Shown: positions 36,349 to 45,810 of the stretch, one piece after another
Layout of the letters: every line of letters begins with the position of its first letter
Numbering within the stretch: position 1 is the stretch's first letter
Assembly (NCBI GenBank): GCA_963709325.1
Contig: CAVPVV010000003.1
Location: 3,410,001-3,474,000, forward strand
Source: VFZN01 sp963709325
GTDB taxonomy: Bacteria; Acidobacteriota; Vicinamibacteria; Vicinamibacterales; UBA2999
DNA: 64,000 nt
Direction of reading: 5' to 3'
Made by a program: the position numbers and the translations under genes
Notes under the pieces: generated by a model
What the model was told of the DNA's origin: nothing
What the model saw: the letters and a program-made list of their open reading frames with translations, nothing else
Databases searched by the model: none

Positions 36349-37593
36349 ATGAGACGGACGTTCCCAGGCTTTGTGCTCGGTGTGGTTGCCGCCGGCGCCA
36401 TCGGCTGCCAATGGTCGCCGGTGGAGGCGCCGCGGCGTGATCCCGCCGTGCAACGGCGCCTGGCCGACATCGCCCTGGCCGCCGACTCGATGATGATTGC
36501 CGGGACGGTGCCATCGGGCCGGACCCTGAGCGCGATGCTTGCCGCGTTCGAGCTCCATGAGCCGGATCGGCTCGCGCTCGTGCAAGCGGTGCAGCGGGTC
36601 TTCGACGTGCGGCGGCTTCGCGTCGGCCAGCCGTTCCGGCTCGATCGCCTGCTGAACGGGAGGGTCCGCAGCTTCGAGTACGAGATCGACGGCGATCGGC
36701 GCGTTCGCGTGGAGCCAGATTCGTCAACCGGCTACGCCGCGGCGGTCGAGCCGATTGCCAAAGAGATCACCATCGACGCCGTCGAGGGCCAGATTTCCAA
36801 GAGCACGCCGTCGCTGGTGCAGGCGCTCGACAATTCCGGCGAGCGAATCGAGCTGGCGCTGCAGATGGCCGATATTTTCTCGGGCGAGCTCGATTTCACG
36901 TCGGAACTGCAGCCGGGGGATCATTTCCGCCTTGTCGTCGAGCGACAGACCCGCGCAGGGCAGTTCGTCGGCTACGGCGCCATCCTGGCCGCCGAGTTCG
37001 TGGCCAGCGGCCGTTCGCTGCGCGCCTTCCGCTACGCCGCCGCAGAGGCGAAGCCAGCCTACTACGACGAGCAGGGGCGGTCGCTGAAGCGCTTCTTCCT
37101 CAAGTCGCCACTGAAGTTCGAACCGCGGATCACGTCGAGCTTCAACTCCTCGCGCAAGCATCCGATTCTCGGCTACACGCGAGCGCACAATGGCGTGGAT
37201 TACGCCGCGCCCACCGGCGCGCCGGTCGCGACCGTGGCGCCGGGCAGCGTGACTTTCGCGGGATGGACGGCGGGCGGGGGGCGGACGGTGCGGGTCCGTC
37301 ACAGTAACGGCTACGAAAGCGAGTACCTGCACCTCTCGGCCATCGACGTTCGCGCCGGCCAGCACGTCTCGCAGGGTGAGGTCGTCGGCAAGGTTGGCGC
37401 GACCGGGCTGGCCACCGGGCCGCACCTGCATTACGGCCTGCGCCGCAACGGCGGCTACGTGAATCCGATCGTTGAGCACCGCAACATGCCGCCCGGCGAG
37501 CCGATTCCCGCCGACGAGCTGCCCGCATACGCGGCTGTGCGGGCACGGTTGGTCGGGATGTTCAAGTCGCTCGCGCTCCGCAACGCCAACTAA
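36349..37593 (+). CDS. M23-family murein endopeptidase, lipoprotein
   Basis: 414 residues. Lipoprotein signal with lipobox AGAIGC (Cys20). The C-terminal LytM domain has HNGVDYAAPTGAPV (first His and Asp zinc ligands, near 278-282) and GLATGPHLHYGLRRNGGYVNP (HxH, near 360), so zinc binding is intact. The middle region (about 60-250) is the OapA/LysM-like and M23 linker portion common in MepM/YebA proteins, which cut peptidoglycan cross-links to let the wall grow. Start ATG 36349; a pyrimidine-rich direct repeat (CTCCCTCTTC twice) lies just before it. Follows the PEGA gene by 41 bases. Confidence 0.9.
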   Translation: MRRTFPGFVLGVVAAGAIGCQWSPVEAPRRDPAVQRRLADIALAADSMMIAGTVPSGRTLSAMLAAFELHEPDRLALVQAVQRVFDVRRLRVGQPFRLDRLLNGRVRSFEYEIDGDRRVRVEPDSSTGYAAAVEPIAKEITIDAVEGQISKSTPSLVQALDNSGERIELALQMADIFSGELDFTSELQPGDHFRLVVERQTRAGQFVGYGAILAAEFVASGRSLRAFRYAAAEAKPAYYDEQGRSLKRFFLKSPLKFEPRITSSFNSSRKHPILGYTRAHNGVDYAAPTGAPVATVAPGSVTFAGWTAGGGRTVRVRHSNGYESEYLHLSAIDVRAGQHVSQGEVVGKVGATGLATGPHLHYGLRRNGGYVNPIVEHRNMPPGEPIPADELPAYAAVRARLVGMFKSLALRNAN

Positions 37594-37675
37594 TCGCACA
37601 GTTCGACACGTTTCGTGCTCGTTCGCGGCGCGTCCGGCACAACTTCTGCTACGCGCTTGGCCAGGAGGCGTGCCT

Positions 37676-38146
37676 ATGGCGCCGTTAGCGTACTGGCTGA
37701 GTTCACGCGTGAAGGTCTTACTCACTGTTCTGTTGGCCGTCCTCGCGACATCCGCCCAGGCCCGGGCGCAGGGCCCTGGCGTGCGAGGCGGCATCTCGAT
37801 CGACCCGGATCAGTTCTATTTCGGCGGGCATTACGAAACGCCGGCGCTCGTCGATCGGCTGCACTTCCGTCCGAACCTCGAAGTCGGCATCGGCGACGAC
37901 GTGGTGACGACGGCGATCAATTTCGAGTTCGTCTACAAGTTCCCGAGCCGATCGCCATGGCGGCTGTACGCGGGCGGTGGGCCGGCCGTCAACTTCTACT
38001 CGTTCGACAACGACAACTCCGAGACCGAGGGCGGATTCAACTTCCTCATTGGAGCCGAGCAGCGGAATGGACTGTTCTTCGAGTTGAAGGTGGGCGTCAT
38101 CGACTCGCCGGACTTGAAGTTCGGTGTCGGCTATACCTTCCGCTGA
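37676..38146 (+). CDS. Small outer-membrane beta-barrel protein
   Basis: 156 residues. Signal peptide ends at ATSAQARAQG. The rest alternates hydrophobic/polar strands with aromatic ends (FYFGGHYETPAL, TTAINFEFVYKF, WRLYAGGGPAVNFYSF, NFLIGAEQRNGLFFELKVG, LKFGVGYTFR), and the last residues GVGYTFR give the aromatic-terminated C-terminal strand for outer-membrane insertion. About eight strands; similar to OmpA/OmpW-like small barrels but not assigned. AGGAGG seven bases before ATG 37676 is the best Shine-Dalgarno sequence in this region. Confidence 0.75.
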   Translation: MAPLAYWLSSRVKVLLTVLLAVLATSAQARAQGPGVRGGISIDPDQFYFGGHYETPALVDRLHFRPNLEVGIGDDVVTTAINFEFVYKFPSRSPWRLYAGGGPAVNFYSFDNDNSETEGGFNFLIGAEQRNGLFFELKVGVIDSPDLKFGVGYTFR

Positions 38147-38167
38147 GAGGTGACGCGGACGCGCAGC

Positions 38168-38173
38168 TATACT
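38168..38173 (+). promoter_or_regulatory. -10-like box TATACT for DUF1015 gene
   Basis: TATACT ends 10 bases before ATG 38184; no ribosome-binding sequence is present between them. Confidence 0.5.
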
Positions 38174-38183
38174 GAAAAGCTAC

Positions 38184-39380
38184 ATGTCCGCGATATACCC
38201 ATTCCGGGCGCTCCGGCCAGTTCCCACAGCCGCGGCCCAGGTCGCATCCGTCCCATACGATGTCGTCAATACCGACGAGGCGCGAGCGCTGGCCGCGGGC
38301 AACGCGCTCAGCTTTCTCCACGTCTCGCGGCCCGAGATAGACCTGCCGCACGGCACCGACCCGCACGGCGACGCGGTGTATGCGAAGGCGGCCGAGAACT
38401 TCGCGGCGCTCAAGCGGGCCGCGCCGCTGGTCGTGGAAGATGCGCCGGCGATCTACGTCTACCGCCTCACGATGGGGCAGCACACGCAAACAGGCGTGGC
38501 CGCGTGCTTCTCCATCGACGAGTACGACCGCGATCTGATCCGCAAGCACGAGAAGACGCGGCCGGAGAAGGAAGACGATCGAACCCGTCACATGCTGGCG
38601 ATCGGCGCCCAGACGGGTCCGGTCTTCCTCACCTACAAGGCGTCCCCGGCCATCGACGACGCCGTGGCGCTGGCCGTTTCCGGCTCGCCGCTGTTCGACG
38701 TGACGGCTGCGGACGGCGTTCGTCACGAGGTGTGGCGGGTTGAGGCAGGGGACGCGCAGGCGATTGCCGACGGGTTCGCGGCGGTGCCCGTCCTATACAT
38801 CGCCGACGGGCACCATCGCGCCGCCAGCGCGGCCCGGTCTCGCGAGGCGCTCCGCAAGCGGGGCGAGGGTGAGTGGGATCGGGTGCTGGCGGTCGCGTTC
38901 CCCGACGATCAGATGCAGGTGCTGCCGTACCACCGCGTGGTGCGCGACCTCGACGGGCTGGACCAGCAGGCGTTCCTGGACGCGTTGAGAAAGCGCGGGC
39001 AGATTCGCGAAGGAGGGGCGGCCCGGCCGGCGCGGCGCGGCCAGGTGGCGATGCGGTTGGGCGGAGCCTGGTACACGCTCGAATTTCCGCCGAGCGACGC
39101 GCTCGACGTGAACGTTCTGGAGTGCGAGGTGCTGGCGCCGATTCTTGGCATCACCGACGTCCGGACCGACAAGCGGATCGAGTTCGTCGGCGGCATCCGC
39201 GGAACAGCCGAGCTGGAACGGCTTGTCGATCAGGCCGGCTTCGCCGTCGCTTTTTCGATGTACCCGGTTTCGGTCGAGGACCTGATGCGGATTGCCGACG
39301 CCGGCGGCATCATGCCCCCGAAATCCACCTGGTTCGAGCCCAAACTGCGCGACGGGCTTCTCTCTCACGTAATCAGCTAG
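38184..39380 (+). CDS. DUF1015 protein next to serC
   Basis: 398 residues, intact. Full-length member of the DUF1015 family: start YPFRALRPVP, VPYDVVNTDEAR, RHEKTRPEKEDDRTRH-like block (IRKHEKTRPEKEDDRTRHM), and the invariant LYIADGHHRAASA near residue 215. Family function is not established. In many bacteria and archaea it sits beside serA and serC, as here (serC begins 60 bases downstream). The DGHHR core recalls the nucleotide-binding motif of ParB-like serine kinases, so a role in serine or phosphoserine metabolism is a reasonable inference, not a demonstrated one. Own promoter likely (TATACT). Confidence 0.85.
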   Translation: MSAIYPFRALRPVPTAAAQVASVPYDVVNTDEARALAAGNALSFLHVSRPEIDLPHGTDPHGDAVYAKAAENFAALKRAAPLVVEDAPAIYVYRLTMGQHTQTGVAACFSIDEYDRDLIRKHEKTRPEKEDDRTRHMLAIGAQTGPVFLTYKASPAIDDAVALAVSGSPLFDVTAADGVRHEVWRVEAGDAQAIADGFAAVPVLYIADGHHRAASAARSREALRKRGEGEWDRVLAVAFPDDQMQVLPYHRVVRDLDGLDQQAFLDALRKRGQIREGGAARPARRGQVAMRLGGAWYTLEFPPSDALDVNVLECEVLAPILGITDVRTDKRIEFVGGIRGTAELERLVDQAGFAVAFSMYPVSVEDLMRIADAGGIMPPKSTWFEPKLRDGLLSHVIS

Positions 39381-39424
39381 CGCACCGGCCGCGCAGGCGG
39401 TGGCATCTGTTCTACTTATCGAAT

Positions 39425-39430
39425 TAGAAT
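39425..39430 (+). promoter_or_regulatory. -10-like box TAGAAT for serC
   Basis: TAGAAT ends 9 bases before ATG 39440 in a locally AT-rich stretch (39412-39440) that contrasts with the GC-rich surroundings; no Shine-Dalgarno sequence. Confidence 0.5.
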
Positions 39431-39439
39431 CGTCTAGTT

Positions 39440-40535
39440 ATGCATACTACCCTCCAGCGCGTATTCAACTTCTCCGCCGGTCCCGCCGTTCTGCCGCTCC
39501 CCGTTCTCGAAGAGGCGCAGCGCGATCTCGTTGCACTGCCAGGCGTCGGAATGTCGGTGCTCGAAATCAGCCACCGCTCCAAGACGTTCGAGGCGATCCT
39601 CGCGCGCACGGACGCCGACATCCGCGCCCTCGCCGGCGTGCCCGCCAACTACAAGATCCTGTTCCTGCAGGGCGGCGCCTCGCTCCAGTTCTCGATGGTG
39701 CCGCTCAACCTGATGCTCGAAGGCCGGCCCGCCGACTACATCGTCACCGACGGGTGGTCGCAGAAGGCCGTCAAGGAGGCAAAGCGCGTCGGGACGGTGC
39801 AGATCGCGGGCACGACCGAGAGCGAGAAGTTCTCGCGGATCCCGCGCCAGGACGAGTTGACGCTCGATCCGAATGCTTCCTACGTGCACATGACGTCGAA
39901 CAACACGCTGGTCGGCACTCAGTGGCAGGCCGAGCCCGAGGTCGGCAACGTCCCGCTCGTCTCCGACGCCTCATCGGACATCTTCAGCCGCCCGATCAAC
40001 GTGGCGAAGCACGGCTTGATCTATGCCGGCGCCCAGAAGAACCTGGGCCCGTCCGGCGTGACGCTGGTGATCGTCCGCGAGGACCTGCTGGCCCGCTCGG
40101 CGAAGTCGCTGCACACGATGCTCAGCTACGCGGTGCACGCCGAGAGCGGGTCGATGTACAACACGCCGCCGTGCTTCGGCATCTACCTGATGGGCCTGGT
40201 CATGAAGTGGGCGCTGGCCGAAGGCGGGCTCGACGCGATGGCCGCGCTCAATACGCGCAAGGCCGGCAAGCTCTACGCGGAAATCGATCGCACCGGCTTC
40301 TACCGTGGCACTGCCGCGAAGGACAGCCGCTCGCAGATGAACGTCACCTTCCGGCTGCCGAGCGAGGAGCTCGAGAAGAAGTTCGTGAAGGAGGCCACCG
40401 GCGGCCGGTCTCGACGGGCTGAAGGGGCACCGCTCGGTCGGCGGGATCCGCGCGTCCATCTACAACGCGTTCCCCGAAGCCGGCGTGGAGGCGCTCGTCG
40501 AGTTCATGCGCGAGTTCGAACGCGCTAACGGCTAG
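39440..40535 (+). CDS. serC: Phosphoserine aminotransferase, one frameshift
   Basis: Converts 3-phosphohydroxypyruvate and glutamate to phosphoserine in serine synthesis (also used in pyridoxine synthesis); cytosolic PLP enzyme. The start VFNFSAGPAVLPLPVLEEAQ and PLP lysine in AGAQKNLGPSG (about residue 199) are clear; NTPPCFGIYLMGLV fits. Near 40402 an extra G in the run reading ACCGGCGGCC shifts the frame; removing it gives the normal ending GLDGLKGHRSVGGIRASIYN, then ALVEFMREFERANG and TAG 40533-40535. About 364 residues as expected. Downstream of DUF1015, convergent with pcnB. Confidence 0.92.
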
Positions 40536-40542
40536 CGCGCCG

Positions 40543-42029
40543 CTAGCTCTCTCGGCGCCGCCTGAACCCCCTCCTGCGCCCGCCGCGCCGCCTCCGTCGT
40601 CGCGGCGCATCACCAGGCGGCGCCTCACCACCTTCCTCCGTCGGGGCGGCCGCAGCCGCTCCCAACGCCTCGATGAAGCCACGCCAGTGCTCCACGATCT
40701 CCGGTGCCTGGCCGTGCACCTCGAGCCAGGTGAGCGCGTCCTCGAACGGCCCGCGGTGCAGGAGCGCCCGCTTGGCGCGCGCCGACGACTCCAGGTCGCG
40801 CAACCGATTCTGGACGGCAAGCAGCTGGCGCAGGCGTTCGCTATCACGTCGGGCAATCGGCAGCACGCCGATCTTCAGGACCGGCGGCTTCGGGCGCCGA
40901 TCGCGGCGGTCGGTGGACCACACCCGGCCGCGCGGCCGGCGGCGAGCCTCGCCATCCGTTCCCTGACCCTCCACTACTTCGTCGTGGGCGGCTTCAATCG
41001 CCGTCTGGTCGGCTGCCTCGTCGGCGTGGTGGAAGCGCGGCATCATCCCGATCGGCAAGAGCAGCGAACCGAGCAGGACCGGGTTGGTCAGCTGCGGGGG
41101 CATGTCCACGTAGCGCCGCCGGTAGGCGTCGAGCGCACGAAGGCTGTCCCAGAGCGGTTCGTGCGCGGCGCGGCGCTGCAGTTCCGGCGTCACCGGTTCG
41201 AGCAGCCCGTGCTCGGCCAGCATCCGGAACGTCCGCTCGGCCGACCCGGACCGGAGAATCTTGTAGTACTCCTCGATCAGCCGCGCCGGTGATGCCGTCG
41301 CCATCAGGTCCCGGCGGGCCTGGATTGCCTCCACGATCGGCGTGTCGAGCGTGAAGTCGAGCCGTGCGGCGAAGACGATCGCCCGCAGCATGCGAACCGG
41401 GTCCTCCTCGAAGCGCTGCAGCGGATCGCCGATCGAGCGGATGACGCGCCGGCGCAGGTCCTCCAGTCCGCCGACGTAATCGATGAGCGAGAAGTTCGCG
41501 ATGTCGTAGAACAGCGCGTTGATGGTGAAGTCGCGCCGGAACGCATCCTCCTCGGGAGTGCCGAACGTGTTGTCGTGATGGTGGTGCTGGCGGTGAGAGG
41601 CGTCCTCACCGGCTCGCGGTCGCGGCCGGCCCGGTGGGCCTCTCGGAGATCCGCAGGTGGCGCAACCGGCTCGCGATCGAATCCAGCCTCGTCCACGTCG
41701 GTATCCGCAGCTTCAGCGGCGGGAACGTGGCGGCGAAAGGTGGCGACCTCAATCGTCTTGGCGCCAAAGCGGACATGGGCGAGGCGAAACCGCCGCCCTA
41801 TGATCCAGCAGTTCCGGAACAGCTTCTTGATCTGGTACGGGTGCGCATCGGTGCCGACGTCGAAGTCCTTGGGCGCCCGGCCGAGCAGCAGGTCTCGCAC
41901 GCCGCCTCCCACGAGGTAGGCGGTGTAGTTGAAATCGCGCAACCGGTAGAGCACCTTGAGCGCATCAGGGTCGATGTCCCTGCGCGAAATCGTGTGTTCC
42001 GCGCGGGGCACGATCACCGGGTCGGCCAT
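40543..42029 (-). CDS. pcnB: Poly(A) polymerase / CCA-adding enzyme, one frameshift
   Basis: Class II nucleotidyltransferase that adds A (or CCA) to RNA 3' ends. N-terminal catalytic block YLVGGGVRDLLLGRAPKDFDVGT carries the GGxVRD and DxD metal ligands; then the region reading GTPEEDAFRRDFTINALFYD and IGDPLQRFEEDPVRMLRAI. One indel near 41600 splits the frame. About 495 residues. The C-terminus is extremely Arg-rich (about 25 residues with RRRRRRGGRRRGFRRRRES), as in PcnB-type poly(A) polymerases where a basic tail binds RNA; this favours PcnB over a plain tRNA CCA enzyme. ATG 42029 lies 10 bases after a TACAAT box. Divergent from the helical-repeat gene. Confidence 0.88.
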
Positions 42030-42039
42030 GCAAACCGGC

Positions 42040-42045
42040 ATTGTA
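42040..42045 (-). promoter_or_regulatory. -10-like box TACAAT for pcnB
   Basis: Read on the minus strand, TACAAT ends 10 bases before ATG 42029 and no Shine-Dalgarno sequence intervenes. Confidence 0.45.
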
Positions 42046-42090
42046 CCGCGTGCTACGATGCCCTTGGCCGCGCCGAACCCCTCGCCGCTC

Positions 42091-42939
42091 ATGAAACACC
42101 CCAACTCGCCGGAGCGAGCCGGAATCTCGTCCCGCTTCGTCTTCCGGGCCGCGCTTTCGATGCTGCTGGTGGCCTGCATGGCCGGCTCGGCCTTCGCCTC
42201 CCGCGCCGATCTGGCGCGGGCGCTGGCCCTGTACAACCAGCGGCGATTCGACCAGGCCATCGAAGCCGCTACCGCCGCCCGCAAGACGGCGGAGACCCAG
42301 GACGCCGCCGCGGTGGTGCTGGCGCGGGCGCATCTGGAGCGGTATCGCGAGGGGGTGGATCCCTCGGACCTGAGCGCCGCCCGCGAGGCCCTCGGCGCGG
42401 TCCGCTCCGCCGCGCTCGAGCCGCGGGTGCGTCTGGAATACCTGCTCGCCCTGGGCCAGGCCCTGTTCCTCGAGGACGAATTCGGGGCCGCCGCGGAGCT
42501 ATTCTCCAGCGCGGTGTCGCCGGCCCGGGCCATGGACCTGTCGCTCGCCGAGGCGCTCGTGGACTGGTGGGGGAGCGCCACCGAACGCCAGGCTGATTTG
42601 TTGACGCCCGACGAGCGGCGGGTCCTCTTCCACACGCTCGCGGACGCGATGCGAGAGGAGCAGTCCGACAACCCCGAGAGCGCGGCTGCGGCCTACTGGC
42701 TTGCGGCCGGACTGCGCGGCGCCGGCGATCCGGTGAACGCCTGGCACGCGGCGACGGCCGGCTGGGTCCGAGCGCGGCTCGCCGGAGCCCGCTCCGCGAC
42801 CCTGCGCGCCGACCTCGACAAACTCGTGCTCGAGGGAATCATCCCGGACCGCGTTCGCCCGATGCCCCGCCCCGACCGCGCCGCCGCGGAATCGCAACTC
42901 AGGGCCGACTGGGAACTGATCAAAGAACGTTGGCGGTAA
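42091..42939 (+). CDS. Exported helical-repeat (TPR-like) protein
   Basis: 282 residues. Signal peptide ends near LVACMAGSAFA. The remainder is Ala/Leu/Arg-rich helix pairs resembling TPR (LARALALYNQRRFDQAIEAA, LEPRVRLEYLLALGQALFL, PESAAAAYWLAAGLRGAGDP). No enzyme motif; scaffold or assembly role inferred only from fold. ATG 42091 precedes the signal peptide; ATG 42058 is in frame but adds an unusual leader. Ends before a heptamer tract, convergent with polA. Confidence 0.65.
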   Translation: MKHPNSPERAGISSRFVFRAALSMLLVACMAGSAFASRADLARALALYNQRRFDQAIEAATAARKTAETQDAAAVVLARAHLERYREGVDPSDLSAAREALGAVRSAALEPRVRLEYLLALGQALFLEDEFGAAAELFSSAVSPARAMDLSLAEALVDWWGSATERQADLLTPDERRVLFHTLADAMREEQSDNPESAAAAYWLAAGLRGAGDPVNAWHAATAGWVRARLAGARSATLRADLDKLVLEGIIPDRVRPMPRPDRAAAESQLRADWELIKERWR

Positions 42940-42944
42940 CAGCA

Positions 42945-43024
42945 GGCTCTAGGCTTTAGGCTCCGGGCTCTAGACCTGTCGCGCTGTTTCGCGAGATCAC
43001 CAGCTCACGAGATCTCCAGATGAC
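42945..43024. repeat. Heptamer tracts between convergent genes
   Basis: Bases 42945-42979 are GGCTCTA, GGCTTTA, GGCTCCG, GGCTCTA, GACCTGT. Bases 42989-43024 continue with less regular GAGATCA/ACGAGAT-like units. The tract fills the whole space between the helical-repeat gene stop and the polA stop. Confidence 0.8.
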
Positions 43025-43033
43025 AAGCGCTTT

Positions 43034-45717
43034 TCACGACTTTGCTTCTTTCCAGTTGTGTCCCATGCCAACGTCGACGTCGAGCGGCACGCGAAGAGTG
43101 ACCGCGCCGGCCATCGTCTTGCGGACCAGTGACGCGACCTCGTCGGCCTCGCCCTCCGGCGCCTCGAACAGCAGTTCGTCGTGGACCGTGAGAATCATGC
43201 GCGCGCGGGGGTGATCTCTCAGGAGCGACGCGTCGACGTCGATCATCGCGCGTTTCAGGACGTCGGCGGCGGTGCCCTGAATCGGCATGTTGACGGCGAT
43301 GCGCTCGGCGCCGGCGCGAATCTGCCCGTTGCGGCTCGTCACCTCGGGCACGAGGCGCCGCCGCCCGAACATCGTCTTGACCACGCCGGTCCGGCGAGCG
43401 TCCTCGAGGATCTGGTCGATGAAGTGGCGCACCCGCGGGAAGCCCTCGAAGTACGCGTCGATGAACTGCTGCGCCGCAGACTGCGGCACGCCGATGTCCT
43501 TGGCGAGCGTGAACGCCGTCTTCCCGTAGAGGAGCGCGTAGTTGATGATTTTCGCGCGGCGGCGCAGCTCGTGCGGCGACAGGGCCGAGTCGGGGCCGAA
43601 CACCTTGAGCGCGGTCTGGTCGTGAATGTCGTCACCGCGCTCGAAGGCGGCAATCAGCGTCTCGTCGCCCGACAGGTGCGCGAGCACACGCAGCTCGATC
43701 TGCGAGTAGTCGGCGGAGATCAGCACCGAGCCCGGTTCGGCGATGAAGGCGCGGCGGATCTCGCGACCGAGCTCGGTTCGGATCGGGATGTTCTGCAGGT
43801 TGGGATCGCTGCTGCTGAGACGCCCGGTCGCGGCGACCGCCTGGTTGAACTGCGTGTGGACTCGGCCGGTCTCGGGGTTGACGAGAGACGGCAGCGCGTC
43901 GATGTAGGTGCCCTTCAGCTTCGACAGCCCGCGCCAGTCCAGGATCATCCGCGGCAGATCGTGGGTCTGCGCGAGCTCCTCCAGGACCTCGACCGCGGTC
44001 GACGCGGTGCGGGTGGTGCCGGTGCGCTTCAGCACCGGCAGCTTCAGCTTGTCGAACAGCACTTCGGCGAGCTGCTTCGGGGAGCCGATGTTGAACGTCT
44101 CGCCGGCCAGCCGGTAGATCTCCGCGGCGAGCGCGCCGAGCTCGTGCTCGACCCGCGCCGCCTGGGCGGTGAGCGCCGGCACGTCGACGCGAACGCCGGT
44201 CTGCTCGAGCCTGGCGAGGATCGGAACCAGCGGCAGCTCCAGGTCGCGATACACGCTGTCCAGTGATTCGCGCGCGAGCGCCGGGACGAACGCCTCTGCC
44301 AGCTGCAGCGCCAGATCCGTGCGTTCGCCCGCGTAATCGAGCAGCGCATCCGGCGGCAGTTCGGCGAACGGGCGGGCCTTGGTGCCCTTTCCGCGCACCG
44401 CCTCGTCGTCGAGCGCCTTGTAGCCGACCTGCTCGAGCGCCAACGGCTCCAGCGCCTGGTTCGATCGGTTCGCGTCGAGCAGGTAGGCCGCGAGCATCGT
44501 GTCCACGTCGAGGCCGGCGAGCCGGACACCGTGCCGATCGAGGACGATGAGGTCAGCCTTGAGATCGTGCCCGACCTTGCGCACGGCCGGGTCCTGCAGG
44601 ACGGGCGCCAGCAACGCCAGCACGCTGTGTGCGATCGAGCGATCCCTCGCCCATGAACCCCTGATGCCCGAGCGGGATGTAGCGGGCCTGGCGCGACGCG
44701 ATCGACAGCGCGATGCCGACGAGCGTGGCTCGCACCGGCGCCGTCCCATCGGTCACGAGCCGCAGTGCCAGGTGAGGGGCAGTTGCGATCCCCGCAACGA
44801 ACGTCTCGAGCTCCTCGATCGAGGCCACCACCTTGTAGTCGCGCGCCACCGTCTCTGCCGTCGGTGCGAACTCCATGACGAGGGTGCGAAAGCCCAGTTC
44901 CGAGAACAGGGCGTAGCAGCGTTCGCGGGTGGCGCCGCGAAACTGGAAGCGATCGGGATCGAACTCGACGCCGACGTCGGTGTGGATCCGCACCAGCTCG
45001 CGGCTCTGCCGCGCCTCGTCGGCGTGGGTCTTCAGCCCCTCGCGGTACTTCTTCTGCGACACCTCGTCGGCGCGGGCCAGCAGCGAGTCGAGCGAGCCGT
45101 AGTTCGCGATCAGATCGCGCGCGCCTTTCTCGCCGATGCCCGGTACGCCCTTGACGTTGTCGATCGTGTCGCCCATCAGCGCGAGCACGTCCACGACCTG
45201 GGACGGCGCCACGCCGAACTTCTCCTGAACGCCGGCGGCGTCGTACCAGGTTCCCTCGTCGCGCGGGTTGTAGACGCGGATGCCGTCGCCGACGAGCTGA
45301 AAGAAGTCCTTGTCGCCGGTGACGATGGCCACCTCGAATCCGGCCTCAGCCGCCTTCCTGGCCAGCGTGCCCGATCACGTCGTCGGCCTCGAAGCCCTCG
45401 GCGGTGAAGATGGGCACGCCCATGGCCTCGCACGCTTCGTGCACCCACGGTATCTGCTCGCGCAGGTCGTCGGGCATCGCCGAGCGATTCGCCTTGTAGT
45501 CGGCCGCGAGCTTTGCGCGAAACGTCTCGGTCGGCAGGTCGAACGACGCGGCGATGTACTCCGGCCGGTGATCGGCAAGCAGCTTCCGCAGCATCGTGAC
45601 GAAGCCGTAGACCGCGTTGGTGGACTTGCCGGTCGGCCCGGTCAGCCCCCTGATGGCGTGATACGCCCGGTACATCTGATTGCTGCCGTCGATCAGGAAC
45701 AGGGTGCGTGCGGCCAT
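43034..45717 (-). CDS. polA: DNA polymerase I, two frameshifts
   Basis: Repair and Okazaki-fragment polymerase of about 890 residues. 5' nuclease domain (LFLIDGSNQMYRAYHAIRGL, AEGFEADDVIG, VTGDKDFFQLV, GVPGIGEKGA), a 3'-5' exonuclease-like domain, and the family A polymerase domain with motif A DYSQIELRVLAHLS, motif B RRRAKIINYALLYGKTAF and motif C VHDELLFE. The exonuclease I motif is degenerate (LRLVTDGTAPV where DxE is expected), although VGHDLKADL and an exo III-like Y-x3-D region remain, so proofreading is doubtful. Indels near 45370 (an extra G) and 44650 break the frame. ATG 45717 gives MAARTLFLIDGSN. Flanked by heptamer tracts at both ends. Confidence 0.93.
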
Positions 45718-45739
45718 GGACCCTTCAAGGTATCACCAG

Positions 45740-45788
45740 AGCAAGGCACAGAGGCAAAGGCAGAAGGCAAAAGGCACGAACGCAGAAT
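45740..45788. repeat. Heptamer tract upstream of polA
   Basis: Seven consecutive 7-base units: AGCAAGG, CACAGAG, GCAAAGG, CAGAAGG, CAAAAGG, CACGAAC, GCAGAAT. Lies in the divergent gap between polA and the lipoprotein gene; a TATGAT box follows at 45797. Confidence 0.8.
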
Positions 45789-45796
45789 CGGCGCGA

Positions 45797-45802
45797 TATG
45801 AT
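45797..45802 (+). promoter_or_regulatory. -10-like box TATGAT
   Basis: Ends 8 bases before the GTG start at 45811 of the lipoprotein gene; no Shine-Dalgarno sequence between. Confidence 0.4.
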
Positions 45803-45810
45803 CGTCTGTC

